Shown here: one piece after another, positions 16,133 to 25,013 of the stretch
Position numbering within the stretch: the stretch's first letter is position 1
Layout of the letters: each line of letters starts with the position of its first letter
Source: Mucilaginibacter oryzae
GTDB lineage: Bacteria; Bacteroidota; Bacteroidia; Sphingobacteriales; Sphingobacteriaceae
Direction of reading: 5' to 3'
DNA length: 64,000 nucleotides
Assembly: GCF_003148845.1 (NCBI RefSeq)
Contig: NZ_QGHA01000005.1
Coordinates: 304,795 to 368,794 of the forward strand
Position numbers and translations under genes: made by a program
The notes under the pieces: generated by a model
What the model was told of the DNA's origin: nothing
The model's input: the letters and a program-made list of their open reading frames with translations, nothing else
Database searches by the model: none

Positions 16133-19100
16133 ATGAATTATCCGTTTAACAATCAGTTTCAGCTTAACGAAAACGTTTTTCGCATCCTGATAGAAGAGTC
16201 GCCGCTGCCTGTAGCCTTGTACGTAGGGGAAGAAATGACGATCATGATCGCTAATAAAACAATCATCGATATTTGGGGGAAAGGCCCGGATGTTATCGGC
16301 AACACCTACTTTGCCCTTCTTCCGGAATTAGAAACGCAGGGATATCATGATGTACTGCGCAACGTTTTTTATAAAGGCGAATCGTACGAGGGAAAGGAAC
16401 ACCGGGTTGAGCTGGTGATGAACGGCAAACCGGAGACCTTTTATTTTAATTTCACCTTTAAACCTTTAAGAGATGAAAAAGGCGAAGTTTGGGGTGTGCT
16501 CAATACCGCGGCCGATGTTACCGAACTGGTGCTTACCCGCGAGCAACTCACCGAAAAAGACGAGCGCATGAAGTTTGCCCTGCAGGCTGCCGAACTTGGT
16601 ACGTGGGACTTGTACCCCAACCAGCAAATTGTGATCTGGGACGACCGTTGTAAGGAACTATGCGGGTTTAACCAGGAGGATGAAATAAATTACGCCAATA
16701 TTTTAACCTATGTACATCCGGACGATGCCCACAGGCTGCAAACTGCTGTAACCAAAGCTTACGACCCGAAACAGGGCGGGGCGTATGATTTAATTGTACG
16801 CACCATTAACCCCGATGGTTCGCTTAAATACTGGATTCACCTTAAAGGTAAGGCCTATTTTAATGAAGCTGGTGAACCTGTTCGTTTTGCCGGCACCGTA
16901 CAGGATATTACCCGCGAAATATTTGACAGGCAGGAGCAGGAAAAGCTTATAGCGCTTATTAATAACACCGCCGATGTTGTTGCCCTTGGTAATATGAACG
17001 GCGAGGTAACTTACCTTAATAAAACGGGCTATGCCATGCTGGGCATCAACACCGCCAATGAAGCATTAAGGCCCGGTATTGAGTACTTTGCAGATCAGGA
17101 TCAACAAAAGGTTACCCATGAAATAGAGCCATCGGCAAAGGAAACCGGTAGGTGGAACGGCGAGATGCGCTACCGTAATTTTGTTACCGGCGAAACCATA
17201 CCTGTTTATTTAAGCTGCTTCAGAATAGATGACCCGCTAACCGGGCAACCTATTGGCATGGCTTCGGTAGCCCGCGATTTGAGACCGGAAAAAGAGGCCC
17301 GCAATGAGCAATACAAACTACTATCGCTTATTGACCATAGTTCGGACTTTGTAAGCCTCTCCGACATAGATGGCAACGTAAGTTACGTAAATACGGCGGG
17401 CCGCAACATGCTGGGAATAAAAAACAAGGAAGATGTAAGGCGGCATAACAGCGAATATATTATGCCCGGAGAGCTGGAAAAACTTAAAAACAACATCAAC
17501 AAATCATTAATGACCAACGGGAAATGGAGCGGTGAAGTTTTTTACCGGCATTTCGAAACCGGCGAGGCTATCCCCGTTTATGGCACTACCATGCTGGTTT
17601 ACGACGCGGCCACTGGTAAACCGCAGGGAAGGGCCAGCCTGGCACGCGATTTACGCCGCGAAATAGCCGACAGAAAGGCGCTGATGGATAGTGAACGCCT
17701 GTTGCAAAGCATCACCAACGCCTCGCCCGCGGCTTTGTGGATGGCCGATAAAAATGGCGATATCATTTACATTAACCAAACCTGGATTGACTGGACCGGC
17801 ATCCCCTATCAGCAGCAAATGGGCAAAAGCTGGGCTAACTCAATTATCTCAGAAGATAAAGAGCGCGCAATTAGAAAATTTAATGACGATTTGCAGGCCC
17901 GGAGGTTTTATGAGGTTGATTTCAGGATAAAACGCCGGGATGGCGAAATCCGCTTCTGTATTGCGTCGGGCAACCCGCAATATAATGCCGACGGCGATTT
18001 TACGGGTTATATAGGCGCTTGTGTTGACGTTACCGATAAAATGTTTGCCGAGCAGCAATTAAAGCTTAAAAACCAGGAACTTAATGAACAGATCAAGCAA
18101 TTTGAATTTGTTACCAACTTTATGCCGGTACAATTGTGGACTGCACGTACCGACGGGCAAATTGATTATGTGAACCAACGGGCAGTTGATTACTTCGGCT
18201 TACCATCGAGCCAGATAGCAGGGCCGGATTGGCTGGACGGTATTTACCCCGAAGATCAGCCGGGATGCATCGAAGCATGGAATACGGCTTTGGCAAGCGG
18301 CAGTTTTTACCAATACGAATTCAGGCTAAAAGACAGGTACGGCAATTATAAATGGCACCTTACAAGGGCTTTACCTTTTATAATTGACGGAAAGATTATA
18401 AAATGGTTTGGTACCAATACGGATATTGACGAGCAGAAACAGCTGCAACGCCAAAAGGACGACTTTTTGGGCATCGCCAGCCACGAGCTGAAAACACCTG
18501 TTACCAGTATCAAAGCCTATGCGCAGGTACTTGGGGCAATGCTTGAAAAAGAAGGCCAAAACAAAAAAGCTGAATTGGTATTGCGAATGGATAGCCAGGT
18601 AAACAGGCTTACCAACCTGATCGGCGATTTACTGGATGTGACCAAAATAAACTCCGGCAGGCTGCAATTCAATAAAACCTGGTTTGATTTTAATGAAGCC
18701 GTGAAAGAAACCGTTGTAGATTTACAGCATACCACACAAAAACACAAGTTGATCACCTATTTTGGTGATGTGGTTAAAATACACTCGGATAAAGACCGTA
18801 TTGGCCAGGTGATTACCAACTTAATTACCAACGCTATAAAATATTCGCCCCATACCGATGAGATTATTATCAGCACACGCGTAGAAAATAACGAAGCTAT
18901 TGTTTGTGTACAGGATTTCGGCATTGGGATTGCGGAAGACAAACTGGACAAAGTATTTGAACAGTTTTACCGGGTAAGCGGAAATAAGCAGCATACTTTC
19001 CCCGGTTTGGGCTTAGGGCTATATATTTCTGCAGAGATAATTAAGCGCGAAGGCGGCAGAATGTGGGTAAACAGTGTGGAAGGCAAAGGGTCAACCTTTT

Positions 19101-19138
19101 GCTTTTCGTTACCCTTAAACACCGACATTAATAATTAA
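16133..19138 (+). CDS. Six-PAS sensor histidine kinase
   Basis: A 1001-residue cytoplasmic kinase. Six PAS domains are seen at about 15-135, 145-262, 272-385, 396-508, 522-637 and 655-768; several end in the PAC-type [VL][AG]RDLR or DVTDK pattern. The third and fourth are close relatives of each other (KWSGEVFYRHFETGEAIPVY versus RWNGEMRYRNFVTGETIPVY), indicating an internal duplication. The HisKA domain has SHELKTPVTS with H784 and the ATPase domain has NLITNAIKYS, DFGIGIAEDK and GLGLGLYIS. It is divergent from kaiC and followed by a lone receiver, its likely partner. No membrane segment or signal peptide is present. Confidence 0.94.
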   Translation: MNYPFNNQFQLNENVFRILIEESPLPVALYVGEEMTIMIANKTIIDIWGKGPDVIGNTYFALLPELETQGYHDVLRNVFYKGESYEGKEHRVELVMNGKPETFYFNFTFKPLRDEKGEVWGVLNTAADVTELVLTREQLTEKDERMKFALQAAELGTWDLYPNQQIVIWDDRCKELCGFNQEDEINYANILTYVHPDDAHRLQTAVTKAYDPKQGGAYDLIVRTINPDGSLKYWIHLKGKAYFNEAGEPVRFAGTVQDITREIFDRQEQEKLIALINNTADVVALGNMNGEVTYLNKTGYAMLGINTANEALRPGIEYFADQDQQKVTHEIEPSAKETGRWNGEMRYRNFVTGETIPVYLSCFRIDDPLTGQPIGMASVARDLRPEKEARNEQYKLLSLIDHSSDFVSLSDIDGNVSYVNTAGRNMLGIKNKEDVRRHNSEYIMPGELEKLKNNINKSLMTNGKWSGEVFYRHFETGEAIPVYGTTMLVYDAATGKPQGRASLARDLRREIADRKALMDSERLLQSITNASPAALWMADKNGDIIYINQTWIDWTGIPYQQQMGKSWANSIISEDKERAIRKFNDDLQARRFYEVDFRIKRRDGEIRFCIASGNPQYNADGDFTGYIGACVDVTDKMFAEQQLKLKNQELNEQIKQFEFVTNFMPVQLWTARTDGQIDYVNQRAVDYFGLPSSQIAGPDWLDGIYPEDQPGCIEAWNTALASGSFYQYEFRLKDRYGNYKWHLTRALPFIIDGKIIKWFGTNTDIDEQKQLQRQKDDFLGIASHELKTPVTSIKAYAQVLGAMLEKEGQNKKAELVLRMDSQVNRLTNLIGDLLDVTKINSGRLQFNKTWFDFNEAVKETVVDLQHTTQKHKLITYFGDVVKIHSDKDRIGQVITNLITNAIKYSPHTDEIIISTRVENNEAIVCVQDFGIGIAEDKLDKVFEQFYRVSGNKQHTFPGLGLGLYISAEIIKREGGRMWVNSVEGKGSTFCFSLPLNTDINN

Positions 19139-19180
19139 TATCGACCCGCGATTTATTAAAAATTTTTATTATAATTATCA

Positions 19181-19202
19181 TAAAGGTTTAACCAAACCTT
19201 TA
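19181..19202. promoter_or_regulatory. Palindrome directly upstream of the response regulator gene
   Basis: TAAAGGTTT-AACC-AAACCTTTA: a perfect 9-bp inverted repeat with a 4-base centre, ending nine bases before the ATG at 19212. It could be an RNA hairpin between the kinase and regulator genes or a protein-binding operator. It has no T-run and is not a typical terminator. Confidence 0.5.
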
Positions 19203-19211
19203 CACCTGAAA

Positions 19212-19607
19212 ATGAGTAAGAAAAATAAGAAGATCATGATTGCGGACGATGATCCGGGTATAGTTGATGCGGTAGAAATGCTGCTGGAGTTTGAAGGTTA
19301 CGATGTGGTGTCTACGCTCGACGGTTCTGCAGCCCTCTCTGATCTGAAAGAGCAGCACCCCGATTTACTGTTACTGGATATCTGGATGAGCGGTGAAGAC
19401 GGGAGAGATATCTGTAAAAAGATAAAACTTGATGATGCTGTTAAAGATATCCCTGTTATTATGGTCTCGGCCAGCCGGGATATCAGCAAATCGGCCATGG
19501 AAGCCGGCGCCGACGACTTTTTGGCCAAGCCGTTTGAAATGGACGAATTGTTGAACAAGATTGCCCGTTATATAGAAAAACAGGATGTACCTGATTTGGA
19601 AATTTGA
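19212..19607 (+). CDS. Receiver-only response regulator
   Basis: 131 residues, a CheY-like receiver without an output domain. Acidic pocket residues lie in IADDDPG (D12, D13), the phospho-acceptor is D56 in LLLLDIWMS, the conserved Ser is in IMVSASRD, and the lysine is in LAKPFE. It starts 73 bases after the six-PAS kinase. A receiver with no output domain usually acts through protein contact or as a phosphorelay intermediate; both kinases in this island lack their own receivers, so it may serve one or both. Confidence 0.93.
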   Translation: MSKKNKKIMIADDDPGIVDAVEMLLEFEGYDVVSTLDGSAALSDLKEQHPDLLLLDIWMSGEDGRDICKKIKLDDAVKDIPVIMVSASRDISKSAMEAGADDFLAKPFEMDELLNKIARYIEKQDVPDLEI

Positions 19608-19757
19608 TACGTCAACCGGTTAAAAAATCCGTTGCCGACAAAACCCTAAAGCCTCCTGCTTAGCCTGGGAACCTAACCCGAACCAGGTAAATCAACTGAA
19701 ATAAAAAAACATTAACCCATAAGCTATGTTATTTATTATAACAAAACAACAACAGCT

Positions 19758-20228
19758 ATGGGAGTTTTACAACATGTACAACATCAGATATCGGCGCTAA
19801 ACGACCTGATAAAAATAAATAACGACAGGATAGCCGGTTACCAGAAAGCAATTGAAGCTACGGATGAAACTGGTTTAACTTTGCTTTTCAATGAGTATAT
19901 TGAACAAAGCAAAACTTATGTTAACCAATTACGCGATTATATTCATGTTTTAGGCGGTAACCCGGCAGAAGGCACAACGCTTTCCGGCAAATTTTATCAT
20001 GCATGGATGGACGTAAAATCAGTTTTTATAAGTAAAGACAAGCAAAGCACCTTATCAAACTGCGAATACGGCGAAGATGTGGCCAAAAAAGCCTACCGCG
20101 AAGCGCTCGACGATAAGGAGCTGATCTGGGAAGATGACCAGGTGGTAAGCCTGCTTACAGAACACCTGGAAGGTTTAAAAAAAGCGCATGATACCGTAAA
20201 ATCGTTAAGAGATACGGTAAGCGCCTGA
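19758..20228 (+). CDS. PA2169-type four-helix-bundle protein (DUF2383)
   Basis: 156 residues, fully helical and ferritin-like. The pattern ALNDLIKINNDRIAGYQKAIE near the start and the later EYIEQSKTY and ALDDKELIW match the DUF2383 family. Such proteins are often stress-induced in Bacteroidetes and proteobacteria; a biochemical role is not established. It follows the response regulator on the same strand by 150 bases and may belong to the same stress-signalling neighbourhood. Confidence 0.8.
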   Translation: MGVLQHVQHQISALNDLIKINNDRIAGYQKAIEATDETGLTLLFNEYIEQSKTYVNQLRDYIHVLGGNPAEGTTLSGKFYHAWMDVKSVFISKDKQSTLSNCEYGEDVAKKAYREALDDKELIWEDDQVVSLLTEHLEGLKKAHDTVKSLRDTVSA

Positions 20229-20249
20229 TGAATTACTTTAGCTTAAAAA

Positions 20250-20537
20250 ATGAACAGCACAAACAGATTGGTTTTTGAGGCACCTAAAAGTATGCAGGTA
20301 CACGGCTGCTTTTTAAAAAGCGCCTGCACCCAGGATAAGGTAATTTATACGCTTTCGCAGTTAAGGCAGGGCACGTTAGAGGATATTACCAAAAAGCTGA
20401 AGGAATTTGAGCCGAAGGTAAATGCCTTTACACATCAAAAAAATGCAGCGGAGGTGCTTGATTATCTTTTCGAAAAGGGCCTGGTTAAACTAACCCGGCA
20501 AAACGGAAAATTAATTTATAACCTGGTTAATGCTTAA
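20250..20537 (+). CDS. Small protein, possible winged-helix fold
   Basis: 95 residues, family not recognised. The region 28-92 has a helix-turn-helix-like layout: TQDKVIYTLSQLRQGTLEDI, a second helix, then a helix with DYLFEKGLVKL and a short hairpin TRQNGKLIYNLV, which resembles a winged helix with its wing. Basic residues are spread through it. It starts 21 bases after the DUF2383 gene, so it is probably cotranscribed. A DNA-binding role is a guess from the predicted layout only. Confidence 0.7.
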   Translation: MNSTNRLVFEAPKSMQVHGCFLKSACTQDKVIYTLSQLRQGTLEDITKKLKEFEPKVNAFTHQKNAAEVLDYLFEKGLVKLTRQNGKLIYNLVNA

Positions 20538-20594
20538 TCAGGTTATAACATGTAGTCTGCCCCTTTTCGATATTAAATATCTTTTATCAACCTG

Positions 20595-21386
20595 TTAATC
20601 AGCAGTTCCTTTATATGGGGCAAGTTTTATTTTTTTGTAAGATTGCATTAAAAATGCTACCAGATCAGTTATATTCATTGGCGGCTCATTGGTAGTAATG
20701 GTTAACTTATCCATGCCCCCTGAAAAATCAATATCGAAATAATAATTGGGTACATCCACTAACTGGTTGCCCTGCTTCCAGTTGTACATTTTTTTCAGTT
20801 CACTCCGCTTTAGTAAATAGTTAAGGCTGTCCAGTTGTACAGGGCTAAGCTTACCTGCAAAATCGCCCTTATAAGGTTCGGCATGCTCGCCGCCCTTTAA
20901 ACGATAAGTGCCATCGGCCCATATATTAATGGCAAGCTGGGGGCAACCACCATAACAGGTTGAAGATAAAAAACGTAGTTTTGAGAATTTGACACTGTTA
21001 TCAAAACTTACCTTATAATTTTTAAACTCCAACGGTGGGCGGCCCGCCAGTTTCACAGCGTTTTCGTTAACAGCTTTTATCACCAGCTTTTTTCCGTCAA
21101 AATAATTTATCAAAAACGTTGATATTTCAACATGTTTCTGCCTGAAGTTGTCGGCGCTGGTGGTGTAGGTATCCATTATTTTAAGCGTATCGCGCTTAAT
21201 TTCGTAGCCGTTTTTATACTTGTCAAAACCATCAAAATTGAAATATACCTTCCCCCCAGCAAAATAAAGGTGACCAAGATCGTCGTTAATCCACTTTTCC
21301 GATTCGACTGTTGAATGCTGGGCAAGAACAGGGCTAATAAACCAACCAAAGGCAAGCAAAAAAATCAGAGCGTGTTTCATGTACAT
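20595..21386 (-). CDS. Secreted DUF6438-like protein
   Basis: 263 residues. A signal peptide ends near VLAQ (residues 1-22), so the protein is exported. The middle reads LSSTCYGGCPQLAINIWADG followed by Y-rich strands and SPVQLDSLNYLL, the pattern of the DUF6438 domain with its CxGxCP motif. No enzyme function is known for it. It starts five bases after the HAD hydrolase gene ends, forming a two-gene operon. Two in-frame ATGs (21386 and 21380) are possible; the second is equally good. Confidence 0.75.
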   Translation of the reverse strand: MYMKHALIFLLAFGWFISPVLAQHSTVESEKWINDDLGHLYFAGGKVYFNFDGFDKYKNGYEIKRDTLKIMDTYTTSADNFRQKHVEISTFLINYFDGKKLVIKAVNENAVKLAGRPPLEFKNYKVSFDNSVKFSKLRFLSSTCYGGCPQLAINIWADGTYRLKGGEHAEPYKGDFAGKLSPVQLDSLNYLLKRSELKKMYNWKQGNQLVDVPNYYFDIDFSGGMDKLTITTNEPPMNITDLVAFLMQSYKKIKLAPYKGTAD

Positions 21387-21391
21387 AAAAC

Positions 21392-22024
21392 TTACAAACT
21401 CATATAATATTGGCTAAGCGATTCAAAATCGTCAAATTTTTGGTCGTAGTCGTCTGTATTGCCAAAGCCGTAGCTAACAAATATAAATGGTAAACCGGCA
21501 ATGCGTGTCTGCTCGGCATCGCCATTGGTATCGCCAATGTAAACCGGGCTTTTCAAGCCGTGCTTATCCATCAATAAATGCATGTTATAATTTTTGGGCA
21601 TCTGGTTGGTACCATACGCCATCACGTCGGTAACATAATCAGCTATGGCCGCCCAGTTTAAAAACAGCGGGATAATGCCGACAGCGCAATTACTTAATAC
21701 AAAAACTTTGTACCGTGTTGATAATTGTTTGATGCCTTCTGTAACGCCTTTATACACCATGCCCCCGCTGGTTGGCAAAATTTCACGCCTAACCTGGTTT
21801 ACTTCATAATAAATTTCCATCCCTCGTTTTTCGTCAAATTCGGGCAGCAATACCTGGGTAAGCCGTTTTCCGTCAAGACCAATAACGTGTAAAAGATCAT
21901 CGCGCTTAATATTTCGTTTCATATCGTGCTTTTGAAAAATCAAATTCCATGATTCGGCATAGGTGTCAACGGCATCCCACAGGGTTCCGTCCATATCAAA
22001 AATCAAACTATCGGGTTTTACCAT
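21392..22024 (-). CDS. HAD-superfamily hydrolase
   Basis: 210 residues. HAD motifs are complete: motif I FDMDGTLWD (nucleophile and acid Asp), motif II VLSNCA, and motif IV YIGDTNGDAEQTRIAG. The cap inserted after motif I is helical, as in phosphoglycolate phosphatase/beta-phosphoglucomutase-like enzymes. The substrate cannot be told. It is the first gene of a pair with the DUF6438-like protein. Confidence 0.88.
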   Translation of the reverse strand: MVKPDSLIFDMDGTLWDAVDTYAESWNLIFQKHDMKRNIKRDDLLHVIGLDGKRLTQVLLPEFDEKRGMEIYYEVNQVRREILPTSGGMVYKGVTEGIKQLSTRYKVFVLSNCAVGIIPLFLNWAAIADYVTDVMAYGTNQMPKNYNMHLLMDKHGLKSPVYIGDTNGDAEQTRIAGLPFIFVSYGFGNTDDYDQKFDDFESLSQYYMSL

Positions 22025-22109
22025 AGGGGGAGATTGTGTTTTCGCTAAGATGAAGATTTAACCTGAATTAATGTTCATATTTTCTTCATTATTAATCCTC
22101 ACTTTAGCA

Positions 22110-22193
22110 GTGTGATAAGGTTAACGCGGATAGGCTTAGCAGGAGGCCGACCCCGCAAAGAACCCCCGCCGCCCGGTGGGGGTTTCTTTTTTT
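22110..22193 (+). ncRNA. Candidate small RNA ending in a strong terminator
   Basis: On the + strand, between two minus-strand genes, a GC-rich stretch can fold into a stem GCGG (22126-22129) with CCGC (22053-22056 plus 100, i.e. 22153-22156), with an inner GGCTT/AGGCC hairpin. A strong intrinsic terminator follows, with stem 22159-22170/22174-22186 and seven T's (22187-22193). The T-run points right, so it cannot serve either neighbouring gene. The GC content contrasts with the AT-rich flanks. There is no open frame. The promoter is unclear. It does not show the conserved SRP RNA loop, and I could not match it to a known RNA. Confidence 0.5.
22157..22193 (+). terminator. Intrinsic terminator on the + strand between minus-strand genes
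   Basis: A CCCCC/GGGGG-containing stem with GCCC loop followed by seven T's. Its orientation implies a + strand transcript that is not one of the flanking protein genes. Confidence 0.85.
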
Positions 22194-22273
22194 GTAAGTA
22201 TTTAGATCGAAAATCTTTAGCTAATCGTACCATCCGGCTTTTAACCTTACAACTAAAGACTTAAAACTTCCAA

Positions 22274-22933
22274 CTAAACACTAATACCATCCCCTACCTT
22301 ATAAACTTCATGAAACTTAATGCCTTGTTTATCAAAATGCTTTACATAAGCGGCATAGCGCTGCGCAATAAAAAAATCTTTGGCATAACCATCATGCACC
22401 GGGAAAATCTGCTTCGGCTTCAGTTCATCTGCAAAGGCGGCTATGACAGGCTCGCTGGTGAAGGGAGCCATGGTAACCATAATCAATAATTCGATACCCT
22501 TAAAATTCAACAGCTTTTTCTCCATCGAATCAACAGGGTGCAGCACCTTATTATTGATCAGGAAGCCGGTCATCTGCGGCAGGGGGTTATCCATAATCAG
22601 CTCGTGTTGAACGGGAAAGGCCTGGAGTTTAAAGGGGCCGGCCCGATGCGTGCCTTCTTCCAGGATGATATATTTAATATCTTTTCCGTCAAGCTCTTTA
22701 GCCACCTGGGTGTTGGTAATTACCGTTGCCCCGCTTAAATCAACAATACTTTTTAAAATATCCACATCGAAATGATCGGGGTGAACATGGGTGATCACGA
22801 TGCTTTGTACATCCTTAAACATCTGCGCTTTTACCAGGCCCTCGGCAAATGAAAATTTACCGGGATCGAATAATAACTGATAATTATCCAACTCGAACAG
22901 CAGGCATGAATGAAGATATTTGGAAATTTTCAT
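22274..22933 (-). CDS. MBL-fold metallo-hydrolase
   Basis: 219 residues, close to the UlaG-like/RomA-like beta-lactamase-fold hydrolases. The metal-binding motif THVHPDHFD is present (HxHxDH), followed by an aspartate or histidine in VLHPVDS and a C-terminal PVHDGY. The N-terminus MKISKYLHSCLLFELDNY is typical for small cytosolic members acting on unknown substrates. It is a single gene; the interval after its stop (22230-22272) is a low-complexity word repeat. Confidence 0.87.
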   Translation of the reverse strand: MKISKYLHSCLLFELDNYQLLFDPGKFSFAEGLVKAQMFKDVQSIVITHVHPDHFDVDILKSIVDLSGATVITNTQVAKELDGKDIKYIILEEGTHRAGPFKLQAFPVQHELIMDNPLPQMTGFLINNKVLHPVDSMEKKLLNFKGIELLIMVTMAPFTSEPVIAAFADELKPKQIFPVHDGYAKDFFIAQRYAAYVKHFDKQGIKFHEVYKVGDGISV

Positions 22934-23072
22934 AGGATTGGTGTGCTTTAGTTTTTAAATATACACATGTAAAGGCAAGGTAGCTTAAAAAATATGCTAC
23001 TCATAAATGAAGTATAAATAACTTACATTGCGATTTCAAAACCTGCTGCTTTGCGGCGCAAATTGGATGGTT

Positions 23073-23519
23073 ATGATAAAAGAAACACTGAAAGAACTCA
23101 TTATTCGTGATTTAACAAAACTAAGTGAGGAGATAAAGGCTTACCATAACGAGGAGAAGCTTTGGTATACCGAGAAGAGCATCGCCAATTCGGCGGGCAA
23201 CCTTTGCTTACACCTCATTGGCAACCTCAATACCTACATCGGTGCCGAATTTGGCAAAACCGGCTATATCAGAAACCGCCCCGGCGAATTTGCACTTAAA
23301 AATATACCGCGCCAGGAGTTGCTAAACAAAATAGACGAAACGATTAATATGATCGAAAAAACATTCGATATGATATCGGAAGATGTGCTTGCCGAAAAAT
23401 ATCCGGCTGAAATCCATTTAAAAGACGCCTCAACCGGATATTTCTTTATTCACCTGGCCATGCACCTTGGTTATCACCTGGGGCAGATCAATTATCACAG
23501 GCGGTTGCTGGATAATTAA
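23073..23519 (+). CDS. DinB-like / DUF1572 family protein
   Basis: About 148 residues in a four-helix DinB-type bundle. Histidines at family metal positions are seen in NLCLHLIGNL and HLAMHLGYHLGQINYH. Members are putative metal-dependent thiol transferases or nucleases, but most are uncharacterised. A longer frame begins at TTG 23028; the ATG at 23073 (MIKETLKELI) or at 23067 gives the usual N-terminus. Confidence 0.82.
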   Translation: MIKETLKELIIRDLTKLSEEIKAYHNEEKLWYTEKSIANSAGNLCLHLIGNLNTYIGAEFGKTGYIRNRPGEFALKNIPRQELLNKIDETINMIEKTFDMISEDVLAEKYPAEIHLKDASTGYFFIHLAMHLGYHLGQINYHRRLLDN

Positions 23520-23579
23520 CGGGCTTGTCGATAACGCGATAGCCTAACATAAATCTAATTTTCGCCTAACCCTGTACAA

Positions 23580-24977
23580 ATGCTGATTTTCCAATTTAGG
23601 CTGCTTCAATATGTTAACCAGGAGCGGCCAAACAGGATGATACAATCTACGATAGTCAGGAGTACAACCGGTAAAGAATTTAAACATACAACACGCACCA
23701 AAAAAATAACGGCGCATCCCGCCTGGGTTTTGCTGGCCGCTTTCGGGACTTATTTCTGCATGTATGGTTTCCGGAAGCCTTACACCGCATCCACTTATGC
23801 CGAAGCTTCATTTTTTGGCATCGATTATAAAATTCTGCTCATTATAGCGCAAACGCTTGGCTATGTAACTTCTAAATGGCTGGGGATTAAACTGGTATCG
23901 CAAATTAAACCTCAGCAAAGGATTGGCGGCATTTTAGCTTTGATTGGCTTTGCCGAATTGATGCTGCTGCTTTTTGGCATTATACCGCGCCCCTGGAATA
24001 TTTGCTGTTTGTTTTTGAACGGCCTGCCATTGGGTATAGTTTTTGGCCTTGTACTTGGCTTTGTAGAAGGCCGGAGTAATACCGAATTTTTAATTGCCGG
24101 GCTTTGCGCCAGTTTCATTGTATCAGATGGGATTTCAAAAACGGTTGGATCGCTGTTACTTAACGCGGGGATTTCTGAAAATTGGATGCCCGCCGTTGCC
24201 GGTGGCGTTTTTTTAGTGCCCACCCTTATTTTCACGGCTATGCTTGCGGTTATTCCCCCACCAACCGAAGCCGATATTACCAGGCGGTCGGCGCGTAACA
24301 CTATGGATGCGAATGACAGGTGGCAGTTTTTTGTAAAATACGCGCCTGGCATCATCGCTGTTACGCTGGTATACCTATTTGTTACCTTATTGCGCAGCAT
24401 ACGGGCCGACTTTGCTGTTGAATTATGGAATGGGTTGGGCTATCGTAAAACCCCGCAGTTATTTACCCAGTCAGAATTGATTGTTTCATTCGGTATTATC
24501 CTGATTATTGGGCTGGCAGTACTGATCAGGAATAACTACAGGGCTTTCCATTTTTCCTTATCCATCAGCCTCTTCGGCTTTTTAATACTGCTGCTTACGG
24601 TGCTTGGTTTAAACATGGGGCTTGACAAATTTTATTTTATGGTATTGGCGGGACTTGGGGTTTATATCCCTTACGTTGCTGTACATGCCATTGTATTTGA
24701 GCGCCTGCTGGCCATCACACGCGAACGCGCCAACGTGGGTTTCCTGATGTATATCGTTGATTCGGTTGGCTACACCGGCTACATTATCTTAATGATATTC
24801 AGGTACCTCGTGCCTGCAAGTAATTCGGTATTATCCATATTTGTGTACCTGTGCGTTTGCCTGGGGCTTGCCGGGGTATTAGCCATTGTATTTTCCTTTA
24901 TGTATTTTTTCAAAAAATTGAAAGCGCCCAAACCCCGGCTTACCGGTCGTCCTGCCGCACGAGGCGCAGGCGCTTAA
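23580..24977 (+). CDS. DUF5690 family MFS-like transporter
   Basis: 465 residues with about 12 membrane helices. The segment WVLLAAFGTYFCMYGFRKP (near residue 50) and RANVGFLMYIVDSVGYTGY match the DUF5690 family as I know it, a Bacteroidetes group distantly related to the major facilitators. The substrate is not known. The neighbouring hexapeptide acyltransferase, 36 bases downstream, belongs to a type often found with phosphonate genes, so a link to phosphorus compounds is possible but not shown. ATG at 23580 or 23637 could be the start. Confidence 0.78.
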   Translation: MLIFQFRLLQYVNQERPNRMIQSTIVRSTTGKEFKHTTRTKKITAHPAWVLLAAFGTYFCMYGFRKPYTASTYAEASFFGIDYKILLIIAQTLGYVTSKWLGIKLVSQIKPQQRIGGILALIGFAELMLLLFGIIPRPWNICCLFLNGLPLGIVFGLVLGFVEGRSNTEFLIAGLCASFIVSDGISKTVGSLLLNAGISENWMPAVAGGVFLVPTLIFTAMLAVIPPPTEADITRRSARNTMDANDRWQFFVKYAPGIIAVTLVYLFVTLLRSIRADFAVELWNGLGYRKTPQLFTQSELIVSFGIILIIGLAVLIRNNYRAFHFSLSISLFGFLILLLTVLGLNMGLDKFYFMVLAGLGVYIPYVAVHAIVFERLLAITRERANVGFLMYIVDSVGYTGYIILMIFRYLVPASNSVLSIFVYLCVCLGLAGVLAIVFSFMYFFKKLKAPKPRLTGRPAARGAGA

Positions 24978-25013
24978 AACACTATTTAATTATCGACACC
25001 TTAAAAATATATC

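Noticed and set aside
22110-22193. SRP RNA (ffs)
   Set aside because: The GC-rich stretch lacks the conserved GGAAG...AGCAG internal loop, so it was kept only as an unassigned small RNA candidate.
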